Assembly: GCA_016801845.1 (NCBI GenBank)
Contig: CM028917.1
Span: forward strand, 6,351,001-6,415,000
Reading direction: 5' to 3'
DNA from: Polydactylus sextarius
Taxonomy: Eukaryota > Chordata > Actinopteri > Polynemidae
DNA length: 64,000 nucleotides
A program made the position numbers and the translations under genes. Positions within the stretch are counted from its first letter, which is position 1. The number at the start of each line of letters is the position of its first letter. The notes under the pieces were generated by a model. It was not told the DNA's origin and did not search any database. It saw only the letters and a list, made by a program, of their open reading frames with translations. Below are positions 1-11,286 of this stretch, in pieces.

Positions 1-1624
1 TCTGCATGTGTCCAAAGACAACCAAACAAGACAAACATTTTCCTAAAAGTTTCTTCATAGAAACTAGAACTAGATAAAAAAAAAAACCTTCAAGAATTCA
101 GCCAAAACATACATTTTTAAATAAGTTGAACTATATTTATCAGATGTAGGTTACATAGCACATTATCGTTCACGGTGTATCTTAAACGTACTGCCCATTA
201 AATACATTTAAATGGGCAGTGGAACCTTTTAGTATTGCTTTTCTATACAGGACGAGTGTGAGAGAGATTAAAAAGCAATGGTCTGCATTGATGCAGCAGA
301 GTGCACTGATGTGGCTGCTGATGGTGTGACAGGACAGAAGAGGCACAATAAAGACAGCTGACTGAGTTCAGCCAAGCCTGCAGACAGCAGCATGCACTCA
401 GGTCTGATGTAACCTAATAACACCCAGTCAGAAAGTGAGGTCATCTTTGAAAGAGCAGACAGAGTGATATATTAAGTGCAGTGCTTACATTTTAGTTTAT
501 GTGTTTTTTTTGGCAGCAGCATAGTCCCTGTTAAGTTGTAAAACAGTGGCTCTCTCAAGTTAATGTGACGCTGATTTATTTTTTATATGTAAAGGAAGAA
601 GAAAAGACAAAAACTGTAGCTGGAGACTGTTCTTCAGAGGGTTAAAGTGAACACACAGACCACCTGCAAAGAGCCGGCTTCCTTTAGTTAATTAGTAATT
701 TCATACCTGTGTGGTTTTCCTCAGACTAGCTGCCATTGATATGCTATTGATGATATGACATTTATACAACACGTAATCCTTAAAATTAAATTATTCAGGA
801 ACTTATGAAGAGAGAAAGTACTGCGGCTGGGTGTTTCGTATCACTTTTACCCACAAGTTTCATATTAAAAATGCATTTGGCATTTTTGGAAACACACTTA
901 TTTGCTCTCAATAGGATAACTTTGGTATTACTGTAAACTATAAGTAACAAATGACTGAAATAATACACTTATTTGTTTTCTTGAAGCTCCTCTCATCTCA
1001 GGACTGTAAATACAAGTCTGGTATTAGCTGCTTTTTGTTTAGCAGAAAGACCAGTTATCTCAGCTCTGTTTGAAGATAACAAGGAATACGTAGCATATAA
1101 TTGTTTGAGAAGGCTAATTTTGACATTACAGTGATCTAACAATACTATATTAAAGAAATAATAGACTTTTTTTTGCTTTCTTTATGGAACTGTCTTCCAT
1201 ACTGTAAATACAAAGCTAACACAAGCTTATACTGGAATGAGCTAGCTGAGATCTGTACAGATTTAACTATGAATGTAGTATATAATAACTAACTTTAAAG
1301 GTATGCTAGTTGCAAGTGCTTACACGTAAGAAAAAAACATATGATTGCTTTCTCAGTACATTTGTATAGTAAATATGAAGCAAATACCAGTCGGTTTGCT
1401 TTGAAAATAGTTAGCTATGAATATGCTAAACATAGTAGGACTAGCTAGATAAGCTTACTGGATAGCTATATTTTTAGCTATTTTTTCTTGATAAGGAACT
1501 GTCCACACAATACAAAACTAAATATAATGGAAAATGCTAAATATCGAAATATATTAAATATAAGTATTGTCAGGTGCTAAAGTATTGACCAAATGAAACA
1601 TGTGTTTTGTATCGGCGCCTGCAG
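1..1624 (+). other. ppp1r9b: Intron upstream of the first visible ppp1r9b exon
   Basis: AT-rich sequence with many stops in all frames. I see no exon in it. It ends in a pyrimidine-poor but valid acceptor (CAG at 1622-1624) directly before a frame that matches spinophilin. The exons for the actin-binding, PP1-binding and PDZ parts of the protein must lie before this window. Confidence 0.7.
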
Positions 1625-1768
1625 ACAGGTGAATATGCAACAGATGAGGAGGAGGAGATGAGCCCGGTGTTCCCCAACTCCATTGAGGTTTTCGACCTGG
1701 CGGAGAACCAGGACATGTTGTCTCCTGTGGAGCTGGATCCTGAGAAGCTGGCCCACAAATTCAAGGAG
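1625..1768 (+). CDS. ppp1r9b: ppp1r9b coding exon A (acidic linker to coiled-coil start)
   Basis: Forty-eight codons in phase 0, from TGEYATDEEEE to AHKFKE, between acceptor CAG (1622-1624) and donor GTATAT (1769). This is the segment between the PDZ domain and the coiled coil. Confidence 0.88.
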
Positions 1769-3277
1769 GTATATGTGGTTTTGATCGCGTGGATTGTGAT
1801 TTCTAATCTTTTAATTTGGTCTCTTCATTTGTAGTTAATCTGTTCACCAAATGTATCAGGCTTTTTTATCATTGTTCTTTTTATTCTTTATTCTATCTAT
1901 CTGTGTGTGTGTGTGTGTGTGTGTGTCTGTAGCTCCAGATTAAGCATGCAGTAACCCAGGCAGAGATCCAGTTGCTAAAGAGAAAGGTAAGATCACTCAA
2001 CATAAAAAAATGAAATACGCTGTAATATCCAGGTTCTGCTGTAATGCAGAGGAGAGCATATACCAGCACAATGTCAGTTCTTTTTCTGGCTGAATGATGA
2101 CTTAATGCTTGCTCTGCCTCCCACCTACCACCTCCTCCCTCCACACCGACCCCTCATACCTCCAGCTGGCTCATGCAGAGCAGGATAAGTTGCGTTGGCG
2201 GATGGAGCGCGCTCAGTTGGAGCAAAACATCCGGGACAGTAAAGAGAGGATGGAGAAACTGGAGGGCTACTGGATGGAGGCACAGTCCCTCTGTAAGGTA
2301 ATTTATTAGAGCAACACTGAGAGCAATGAGACGACCTATGAATGGAAGGTTTGGTTTAAATGCTTAGCAATGACTAAAAAAAAAACTATTCTAAGTTAAA
2401 ATATATTATTGATTTTTTTGTTATGGAGGAGACAGACATTAACATTAATTATCCTACAATAATGAAATCTCTAAATCCTTCTACATATATGAACAATCAC
2501 AGTAATGAAAACATATTAATCTGATGTCTAACTAAATCATCAAGAATCAGAATGAATCATTTCGTGTGTGTGTGTTTTCAGGCAGTGGATGAACACCTGA
2601 AGGAAACGCAGGCTCAGTACCAAACCTTAGAGAGGAAATACAGCAAAGCCAAGAGACTCATTAAAGAGTACCAGCAGAAGTAAGGAATGAGGGGAAGAAA
2701 TGAAGGTTTGTGAGGTGAGGGGTACACGATACCATAACTTTAATGTGTGTGTGTGTGTTTGTGTGCACTATAGGGAGATTGAGTATCTGAAGAAGGAGAC
2801 GGCTCAGCGTCGAGCACATGAAGAGAGCGAAGCAACACACAAAGAGGAAACCGACAACCTGCAGGAAAAGGTCATTAAAACACTTTCCTTGGTTTGCCTT
2901 TTTATTTTTATTATATTTTCTCAAGTAAAAATAAAAGTCCTTGTCTTGTTCTTTCTGTTAACACAGTTTATTTTGTATTTATTGTTATTGTTACTGCAAC
3001 AGTCAGAATTTTTCAGTAGTTGTGGGTGATGTTCCTTCTTTTGTCCCCCCACTAATCTGCATTGGTCCCCAAGGCTCGATCCTTGGTCCCCTTATTTTTG
3101 TAAATATATTTGGAGGCAGCTGTTACTTTTTGATGAAAGTACAGCTTTGAGTGTTGAAAACCAGGGGACAGATCATGAGTTTTCAATTATGTTTTTTAAT
3201 TATCACCCATTATGTTTTTGTTTCTACAGATTACAGACTTGGAGACCAAAGTGGATGCCCTGAAGAAACCCTCCTAG
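1625..3277 (+). CDS. ppp1r9b: Spinophilin / neurabin-2, C-terminal part (six exons, 5' partial)
   Basis: Spinophilin is a scaffold of dendritic spines and other actin-rich sites. It targets protein phosphatase 1 to substrates, bundles F-actin and binds receptors. Joining 1625-1768, 1933-1986, 2166-2297, 2582-2679, 2774-2870 and 3230-3277 gives one open frame ending in TAG at 3275-3277. All junctions are GT-AG and the phases agree. The translation has an acidic linker, then SPVFPNSIEVFDLAEN and KFKE-LQIKHAV, then a long heptad-rich coiled coil (LEGYWMEAQSLC, AVDEHLKETQAQY, YSKAKRLIKEYQQK, EIEYLKKETAQRR). These words match vertebrate spinophilin better than neurabin-1. The chain stops just after the coiled coil with no SAM domain, as in spinophilin. 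Only the C-terminal ~190 residues are here. A fish paralogue (a/b suffix) cannot be assigned. Confidence 0.93.
1933..1986 (+). CDS. ppp1r9b: ppp1r9b coding exon B (54 bp)
   Basis: Eighteen codons, LQIKHAVTQAEIQLLKRK, in phase 0 with donor GTAAGA. The acceptor TCTGTAG sits directly behind a (TG)n run at about 1902-1926 and has little normal polypyrimidine tract. Confidence 0.9.
2166..2297 (+). CDS. ppp1r9b: ppp1r9b coding exon C (coiled coil)
   Basis: Forty-four codons containing RWRMERAQLEQ and ERMEKLEGYWMEAQSLCK. Acceptor CTCCAG, donor GTAATT, phase 0 at both ends. Confidence 0.92.
2582..2679 (+). CDS. ppp1r9b: ppp1r9b coding exon D (coiled coil)
   Basis: Encodes AVDEHLKETQAQYQTLERK through EYQQ and two bases of the next Lys codon. 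The donor is GTAAGG at 2680. The acceptor TTTTCAG follows a GTGTGTGTGTG run. Confidence 0.92.
2774..2870 (+). CDS. ppp1r9b: ppp1r9b coding exon E (coiled coil)
   Basis: Completes the Lys codon and encodes EIEYLKKETAQRR through DNLQEK. The acceptor CACTATAG follows a TG-rich stretch (2743-2765). The donor GTCATT is weak, lacking the usual A/G at +3 to +5, but the frame rejoins correctly at 3230. Confidence 0.88.
3230..3277 (+). CDS. ppp1r9b: ppp1r9b last coding exon and stop
   Basis: Fifteen codons, ITDLETKVDALKKPS, then TAG. The acceptor is TTTCTACAG. The position matches the spinophilin end (ISELEGNLQTL-like), and the last few residues are poorly conserved, as expected for this terminus. 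Confidence 0.85.
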   Translation: MTDLETKVDALKKPS

Positions 3278-4100
3278 ACTGCTGCTACTTCGTACCTCCT
3301 TTCTGTGACTCAAAGAGGAGGAGCTCTGCCTTCATTCTGACCGGAGCTGTATTTTATTCCAATCAACCATTTACTGCACAGACAGGGAACAAGGAGGGGA
3401 GGAAGAGTATTGAGGATCACAGCTGTAAACGAGAGGATGAGGAGAGTGACATACAAACAAGGAAAGAAGAAACCTCTCATCTGACATCTCTCAGCAGCTT
3501 AGAGCGCCGTCAGTCAATAAGCAATCCCAGAATGCACCTTCTGTAATACCCAGAATCCTCCTTGTGTGTCTTCCTGGCAACTGGCTTGGCAATCAACACG
3601 GAAACCACATTCAACAACTTGTACCTTATTTATGAATGATCTGTTCTCATTTCTCCTCTCCTCATTAACAACAGTATCTTACCAGGATTCTATTATTGAT
3701 TCAAATTTATTTAAAAAAAAAAAAAAAAGCGCTTTTAATAAACCGGCTCGTCACAAAGTGCTTTATAGAGTGACAGAGAACGTAAATGCAGAAAAAAAAC
3801 CCAGAAAGAAACGAGAAAGGACGGAAGTTGTTTGAATGTCGTTGTACTACTTTTGGAACTAGGTGGTTATTGAACCATCTGTTTTGTTTTTTGGGGGGGC
3901 GACTGGACTGGATTCTTATATTGAGGACGAACATGTTTCCTGTCAAATGACATTGATCATTTGAATCAAAGACTTCAAAGAAGTTAGCCACCTCATTTTT
4001 AAAGACACATCTCAACTTCTGAAGTGGAACCTCGGTAGTAGTGACAAAACCCTGACAAGAACTATCTTTCAAAAGGAAATAGCCACCACCCTTATGAAAC

Positions 4101-4106
4101 AATAAA
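4101..4106 (+). promoter_or_regulatory. Candidate proximal poly(A) signal of ppp1r9b
   Basis: AATAAA about 830 bases after the stop codon. No clear GT-rich downstream element follows. Another AATAAA lies at 3737-3742. Confidence 0.45.
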
Positions 4107-5641
4107 GTATGAAACAAAAATGGCTGACAAATTCCTACCCCGGTGACAAAAACTGGGAAATAGGGAAATAACACCCATCCCAGACTTTGTTTTCACTTTT
4201 TCCACTCTTAATTCTCTGCAAGCGATGGGAGGAATCAGGCAGTATTTCAGGTCTGAACTGGTGGCGTACTGTTTGTACATATTCTATACATGTATTTAAA
4301 ACTGTTCAAATGGCTTAAGCAATTCATTGGTTCTGATGGCGGCGAGTAAGTAAGTGATGCATTGGAGGGTTGAATGGTTCAGTAGCCAGATTCAGTCTGT
4401 TTCATCTCTTCTCAGCATCAGTGGCAGACAGGGTGTGAATAGTCTAACGTGCTTATAGAGCTTCTAATGGTGTATATTTGTTGGTGTTTACTACAGTATC
4501 TGTGGGTTTACATGCACTCCAACATCCTGTTATTCGGGATGGTCATGTATTATAGTCTTGAGTTGGTGCAGGGAAACATTGCTGTCTGTTTTCAGAAAAT
4601 TGCTCTTATCCAGGATCACGACAAAACTCAATATATGAGCTTGAATATACCAGTGTTCTGTGTACAGTTTCTTCTATGCACACACTGCATAGTTTTCTGA
4701 GCCTAAGCTGCAGAATAAACTAAGAATATTCACTTAATGCCATATTCATAAACATCTGATCTGATGATTAGCTCCTGAGGTGAACTTTGTAGTGACAATT
4801 GTTCAAACATTTCTTTGAGGCAGAACAGTCACATTTGGACTGGGTGGAGCCAGACATTGACACTAGAGAGTTTTGGACAATATTTTAGTTACATTAATGC
4901 ATTTAATTGCATTTTGGTGCCTTAATGTAACCAACATATTTAAAAAAATATTGATGTGTATTTCTTTTTAAAATCAGGGTAAATAAATACGTTTTTGCAG
5001 TTGTACAATCTTTAAAGTAATTTCAGAGAGAACAATTAAAACCACATTTCACTGCTTTCAGAATAGTAGTAACCAGTCGAGCTAACTAGGCTAACTGGAC
5101 TTAGCTAAGCGGGCTATCTAGGCTAACTAGATAGCCTATTTTCTAATTTGGCTAACTTGGGGAGTAATTTAGATGATAAAGATGTATTAAGACAACCTCA
5201 AGTAATGCAGCTTAACCAGGGGGTCTAGGCTAAATAGTTAGCCTAACTAAGCTAACTATTTAGGCTAACCTGTATTAATCTTTGAATTCAGACTGGACTA
5301 TGTTTCAGCCATCCAATCCAAATAGAGCTTACTCACTCCTATAAGTGTAAAACACAATCATTATGACTGAAAAACCAAATCTGAAGAAAAACCATGAAAA
5401 TCTTATTCAGTTCAAATTTTTACTAATATATTAATCAAGTCGGCTTGTAAAGCATAACATACATGGATAGTTTTGCCTCTGAGAAATGTTTGTTGCTCAT
5501 CAAATTAACATCAGCTGCAGTGTTATTCAGACAACAGTGTGCATGTAAACACACTCCACATATGTCAAATTAAGAGAAGAGTAGAAGGTCCCAGTGCCAG
5601 TATTATAAATGAACTAAAAGTTAGTGATACATATATGTCTG

Positions 5642-5779
<138 letters not shown>

Positions 5780-6384
5780 AAATTTGTGTCTGTGGTCATT
5801 AAAGGTCAGATCATTTTCAGTATAATATTTTTAATTTAGATAAACTGGATAGTGCAAATGGTAACTAACTGCAATTTATCCATTTTTCTATAACGAGAAA
5901 GGTTAAATTGACTGTTAAATAATGAACTGTAAGTCTCTGTTAACACAGTCTGTATTCATACAGTTATACTGTTCTGGTCTGACTCTTATCCAGTGGTTGA
6001 TGATAGGTCTTTGATATTCTGAATATGAGGTTCATATTTGCATGTGGATGGTTAAATGGTGCTCAGTAAGACAGTGCTCAACACAAGTAACTTACACAAA
6101 GTTTTGAACTGGCCAGTTGTGTATTTTGCTGCTCTAGTGTTGTCATTCACCACAGTGATCAAGATTACTCTGAGTTCATGTACATGTTGTTTGGGACCAT
6201 ACAGCTTGCTGGCAAGCTCTCATCAAGTTGCATTCACTGAAAATGCTGCATTGGAAAAAAAGAAACCTAAATTAGGCTAATCTATACTGACAATAGCAAC
6301 ATTTTTCTTTCTGAGAGTTTTTCCCTTCAAACATCACTGCAGTGCATATCATTCTTTATTTAGCCATGCTAGTGGTGTGGTTGC

Positions 6385-6895
6385 ACAGATGGCAACGTAA
6401 GTCGATCAATTGTACAAACATTTATGGTGCCCAGAGGATGAAAATGATGTTAAATTAGCGCCACCGTCAGGTGAAACACTATTATTTTTCTTGAGTTTAT
6501 GAGCATTCCAGTTAACCCTAATGTTAGCATGCTAATGTAAAATGTGGTTAGCTTTACACTTGCCAACCATTCGCTCACTAGCATTGTCATTGTGAGCATA
6601 ATCACATGCTGATGTTAGCGTTGGCATGCTAATGGTGAATATGGTAAACTTTAAACATAACCTTCAGCATATTAGCATCGTCATTTTTTAGCACAATCGC
6701 ATGCTAACATTAGCATTTAGTTCAGTGCACTTGGTTAATGTTGGCATGCTAACGGCACTCATTGTAAACTTTAAACCTGCTAACTATGAGCACATTAGCG
6801 TCATCATTGTGAGCGTAATTGCATGCTAGCATTAGCATTTAGTTCAGTGCACTGCCATGTCTACGTGCAGTACAGAACCGCTAGCATGGCTGTAA
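6385..6895 (+). repeat. Dispersed fish repeat with GCATGCTAA/GCATTAGC internal repeats
   Basis: Opens with AGCGCCACCGTCAGG (6459-6473). It then holds about three diverged units built on CATGCTAA, TTAGCAT, GTAAACTTTAAAC and GTCATTGTGAGC, with a spacing of about 110-130 bases. It ends in CTAGCATGGCTGTA. I recognise this arrangement as a common percomorph interspersed repeat but cannot name its class. Partial relatives lie at about 40425-40580, 55655-55700 and 59570-59720. Confidence 0.7.
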
Positions 6896-8370
6896 ATCAA
6901 TTCTTTTAAACTTACTGTCTGTTTTACTATCTCAAAAACTTACACAAATCATGAACTTGTTGCTAAAGCAGTTGTGCTTTTTTTTTTTTTTTTTTGAGAA
7001 TCAAACGTTACCTTTCCAAACATACAAATTGCGAGGTAACATTGGTTATTGTACCTTTTTACACGTCAAAGTATTTACCCTCTGAACTAGTTTTGCGCTG
7101 ACCAATCTGTCCTTGCCTTCAGCCTTCAGCCAGGCAGTGTATGTACACTGCCCAGTGTATGTTCACCCCCCACCCTAACGACAAATCGACAAAGTGTTTG
7201 AGCTGAATCAATACCTCTGACCTACAGGGAAAAAACAGTTTGTATAAGTTGTGCGTCTGCAGAGATGTTCAGTGAGTCAAGAGTTTGGGAATTACAAGAC
7301 ATTTTAACCAAATGATGTCTTTTTTTTTTTTACATTTGTGCTGCATTTTTCTCACTTGTCCTGATGTAATTATGTTTAAACTGGAAGAGCAACATTTTTT
7401 TTTTTTTTTTTTTTTTACAAAAACACCACAGTATTTGATCAAAACTTGCTGTATGTTTACATTGTAGTCCTGTCAGATGGGAACAAGAGGGAGAGCAATT
7501 TTTTTTTCAAAGGAATGAAAATCAGCCATAAGCAACTCACTTGAGTATTTTTATTATTTGTATGACAGTTTTATCTCTACGTCAAGAACCAATGTGAGCT
7601 TGTATAATCGCTGTTTCATCACCAAAATGGAGTCCGGGTGTGGGGGGTCACTTTGGTGCAGTTACTGATCACTTTGCCTTGCTATGATGACTTTTTCTTG
7701 TTAGTGAACATGCTGCTTTTGCCTTTACGAAGCCTTCAGATGTGTGCTAGCTGTAGCTGACTGTCACGGTTGTTAACCATCATTTTTTTCCCCATCCTAC
7801 TTATCATACCTGCATTTAAAAAACAAAACAAACATAAGTGTTTAAAAAGTGTTTACCTAGTGATTACAGGCAAACTGCCATGTTGGAAGACTGATGGATT
7901 GTAGCACCACAGCATTTAACTATTAGCCTGTAGACAGATTGATGCCTTTCTTCAGCATTTCGTCATTTACTTCTCATATTTGAATTATTTATGAACCTCT
8001 TTCCCCCTGCATGAATTCTGGGAGCTGTCTTTTCAAAATCTTTTTCCCCGCTGGTGGCCTGTGAGCAGCCCTGTCGGAGCAGGTGATGGAGGAGGGGTTT
8101 AGTGCCTTGCTTAAGGGTTAAGGATAAAGATTGTCGAGAATAGCCTTGTTGATGCGATGGCGGTTTTTTGGATGCTCGGGGTGGAAAGCTAACGGGACAG
8201 CTAGCATCTCCTGACCTGTAACCACTGGTGACCAGTCTTTAAACACACACACACATACACACACAGCCAGTAGAGCCAGTAGAACTAGAAACTTGTGACA
8301 AACTGTAGACCAAGCATAGACTTGTGCTCACGTGTTGTGTTACACAGCAACTTTTTAAGAATCTGGGAAC

Positions 8371-8399
<29 letters not shown>
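8371..8399. repeat. Poly(A) run, 29 bp
   Basis: Perfect homopolymer on the + strand inside the putative 3'UTR. It could also be a retroposon tail, but no element body is recognisable before it. Confidence 0.9.
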
Positions 8400-8401
<2 letters not shown>

Positions 8402-8808
8402 TGGGGAAAGTTTCAGAAGTCTCTAGAAAATGTGGTATTTTTCAAAAATTAACTCTGTGTTGGAATTTTCCATTTGCATCGTTTTATTATGCTCCAATAA
8501 TCAAACCCCCATCGCATTTTAGAGGAATTTCAGTCCTTTTTTTTTTTTTTTTTAAATAATATGAAATCTTGTCTTGACATCTCCAAGTACACTGATGAAA
8601 TCAGAACGAGGTGTCACGTGGTGCACTAAACGAACGACCGTGGACTGAGCAGTGCCAAACACTGTGAGCAGGACAATCTGACAGTGTTGTAAAATGACCT
8701 TTGAGTGCGTCTCAGGTCCGAAACGGATTTTCCTCCTCTGCCTGGTTCTGTTCTTTAGTCGATGCCACCATGTTTGTCTGAACCAATACCTGTCTGTCAG
8801 CATTAGTA

Positions 8809-8814
8809 AATAAA
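8809..8814 (+). promoter_or_regulatory. Candidate distal poly(A) signal of ppp1r9b
   Basis: AATAAA followed about 20 bases later by CGCGTGTGTGTGACTG (8835-8850), a good GT-rich downstream element. No other + strand gene lies nearby to use it. Confidence 0.45.
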
Positions 8815-8830
8815 CAACATGTTGAACAAC

Positions 8831-11110
8831 GAACGCGCGTGTGTGTGACTGATTTGATTTTAAGAAATATGTTGCATCATTAATGATGAAAGTGATGGTC
8901 TGGAGTCATTTAACCCAGAGTCCGCTTTACTACAAACATGAGTCAAACATCCCCTCAAGCTATTTTATGTTGGTTGAAGGATTTTCGAGTTTGACCGTCT
9001 TTTGTTTTCATAACAAAAATAGTTAGCAATGAAAGTTAGTGGGGCAGTCAGCCAAATAGCATTCGGCATTAGCATGAATAGGGTCCATACACATAAACCG
9101 AAGTACCAATAACTTAATAAATTTGCTGAGAGTTTATTAAAAAGGCTGTTTTACAAGACTTACCCAACATCTTGTTTTCATAACAAATGGCAATGAAGGG
9201 TGTTTCAGATCAGCAGATTCGTCACTTTCCCTGTTCTTCACAGACGTATCGGCCTGTTGTTCAGGAAAATGATGAATACATGGCAAATACAACAATACAT
9301 GGCAAGTTGAAGTACTCTTCTTTTATGTCCAGCTTTACAGTTTCATTGGGGGACCCCATAAAAAGGCTCTGTTGGCTAAAGAAAATGGAACTGGGAACTT
9401 ATTCTTTGGTCCACCTGTTTCTGGGACATGTGAGTCTTGAGAAGGCGCAGTCTCTCTGCATCACTGAATCCACTGAAAGAATATTTGACTCAAAATCACT
9501 AACATCAGGTGGAAATTGCCCAAGATTCAAGGGTAAAATAGGGAGGAAGAAGAGAAAGAAACCTGCTCTAATACTCTAATCCTTTCTTTTCTGGTCTTGA
9601 TATACAGGACATGAAATATTCTTTAATACTGCTGTATGTGACGCCATACATGTCTTCCTCTGAGAATGGAAGATGCAGGTGTGTGTGCCAGCTTTTCACA
9701 AGTATTCTTCACCACATGACACACCACTCTTGGGGTTGGTGCTCGTGTCTGTGGTGGGGGCCTTTACTTTGGCAACCACAGCACATCTGCTGTAGAACTC
9801 ATTCCAGCATTCAGATAAACATTCTGGGAAATACACACCGAGTCTACTCTCTTTTCAAAAGATTCATTAGAAAGTTTCAACTTGGTCGACACCACTTCAA
9901 AATACGTTCAAAATTGCTGGATCACAAAATGCATTTGTTAGGTCAGTGAGAGAAAAGCTTTTTTTACTTCAACAACCACAGCAAGATAAACATCCTCCAC
10001 TGGAGTGGTGTCATCAAGAAATGCTGCACGTTCAGGTGACAAGATGAATATGTCATCTGTTTGGTCAGAACTTCTCCATCTCTCTGGTACAAAGTTATAG
10101 TCTGAGTAGTCTCAGCTCAGTCTTCTCACACGACCTTTCAATGGTTCACTCTTCATCAGTCAGTCTGTGACAGGTATCTATTGTGTGTTTCTCTATGCTA
10201 ATACGTCTTGTCCCTCCTCCTTTTGCAGCTCGGACCTGTTTAAAATTTCCATCGTTCTTGCTGTAGTTCATTCAGCCTAGTTCAAGTCTCCTTGTTTTCT
10301 TCTTGGCATAAGAGTTTCCTCTGTGTTTCTCTAAGAGTTCTCTCTCTCTCTCTGTCCATTACCATTACATTAACTACGTCAGTCCTGTGGTTCCTAATAT
10401 TTGGATCTGGCGCCCTCCAATGGTAGAAAAGTAAAGGACTCCATTTAACTCAATATTATGAAATGAAATTAACAGCTACAAAATAGATGAAATGAAATTA
10501 ATTAGGTAATGAACATAGATATAAATTTTAAAAATGTGAATCTAATATAGGCATAATAACATAGATACCATATATCTATACATAATATAGATGAATCAAT
10601 AAATACCAAGTTATTTTTTTAAAAAATATATATTTAAAAATTTAATTAGAGATTTTTATTTTCTAATTCAATTATTAATTTCTGGAGACTTTTATTTTCT
10701 ACTTTACTTTCCAGCCTTTAAAAAAAAAAAAAAAAAAAAAAAAAACTTTGATTTGATTTCAAATGTTATCTATTTATTCATCTCACTTAAATGCATCAGA
10801 TGTGAAAATCTGGAAAATAAAGGTGTAAATTAATAATGAATCTATATAGCTATTTATTGACTCACTTATACATTTACAAATTAATCATGTATTCCTACAT
10901 GTACTGAAAAATGTATCTCATATCTTGATTTATTCATGTATGATAAATGATAAATGATTTTATATGAACTAAAATGGTTTTTCCACAGTAAATAGATGAA
11001 TTTAAATCAGTGTTATATTTTATCTGTTCAGGACTGTTGCAGCACTGTAGCCTAACATCATTAAGGTGATCGTGTTTTCTAAAAAAAAAAACATGCACAA
11101 AACGGGGCAC
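8831..11110. other. Intergenic region between convergent ppp1r9b and prpsap2
   Basis: No intact gene. The part 9190-10330 has short protein-like open stretches on the minus strand (separate entry). The part 10390-11110 is very AT-rich with A and T homopolymers and shows nothing recognisable. Confidence 0.6.
9190..10330 (-). pseudogene. Possible decayed coding sequence, unrecognised
   Basis: The minus strand holds several successive short open stretches of protein-like composition. At about 10190-10270 there is VRAAKGGTRRISIEKHTID. At about 9945-10125 there is a ~60-codon frame with NFVPERWRS, DDIFILSPERAAFLDD and TPVEDVYLAVVVEV. At about 9630-9900 a frame runs through one stop and contains RPPPQTRAPTPRVVCHVVK. 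At about 9390-9510 there is QFPPDVSDFESNILSVDSVM. They are in different frames and separated by stops. They might be the remains of one of the multicopy, transposon-borne genes common in fish genomes. I do not recognise a family with confidence, and chance cannot be excluded. Confidence 0.25.
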
Positions 11111-11134
11111 GTTTTTAATCTGTCATAGATCATA

Positions 11135-11140
11135 TTTATT
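11135..11140 (-). promoter_or_regulatory. Candidate poly(A) signal of prpsap2
   Basis: TTTATT on +, that is AATAAA on the minus strand, about 1.35 kb after the prpsap2 stop. A T-rich stretch follows on the minus strand. An alternative AATAAA is at 11309-11314. Confidence 0.45.
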
Positions 11141-11242
11141 CAGATTAGGTGCTGAAAATAAATACAAAACATTTTGGAACACATCTGGTAAAGTGACAAA
11201 GACCTGCTTCAGTCAAGGTTTGCGCATCAGAAAAAGACTTAA

Positions 11243-11248
<6 letters not shown>

Positions 11249-11283
<35 letters not shown>
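11249..11283. repeat. Poly(T) run, 35 bp
   Basis: Perfect T homopolymer on +, so poly(A) on the prpsap2 sense strand. Confidence 0.95.

Positions 11284-11286
<3 letters not shown>

Noticed and set aside
3151..3546. 131-codon open frame overlapping the last ppp1r9b exon
   Set aside because: Different frame from the spinophilin end. The ISDLE-type terminus with TAG at 3275 is the supported reading.
8552..8803. 83-codon open frame on -
   Set aside because: Lies in the putative ppp1r9b 3'UTR, antisense, with no homology that I recognise.
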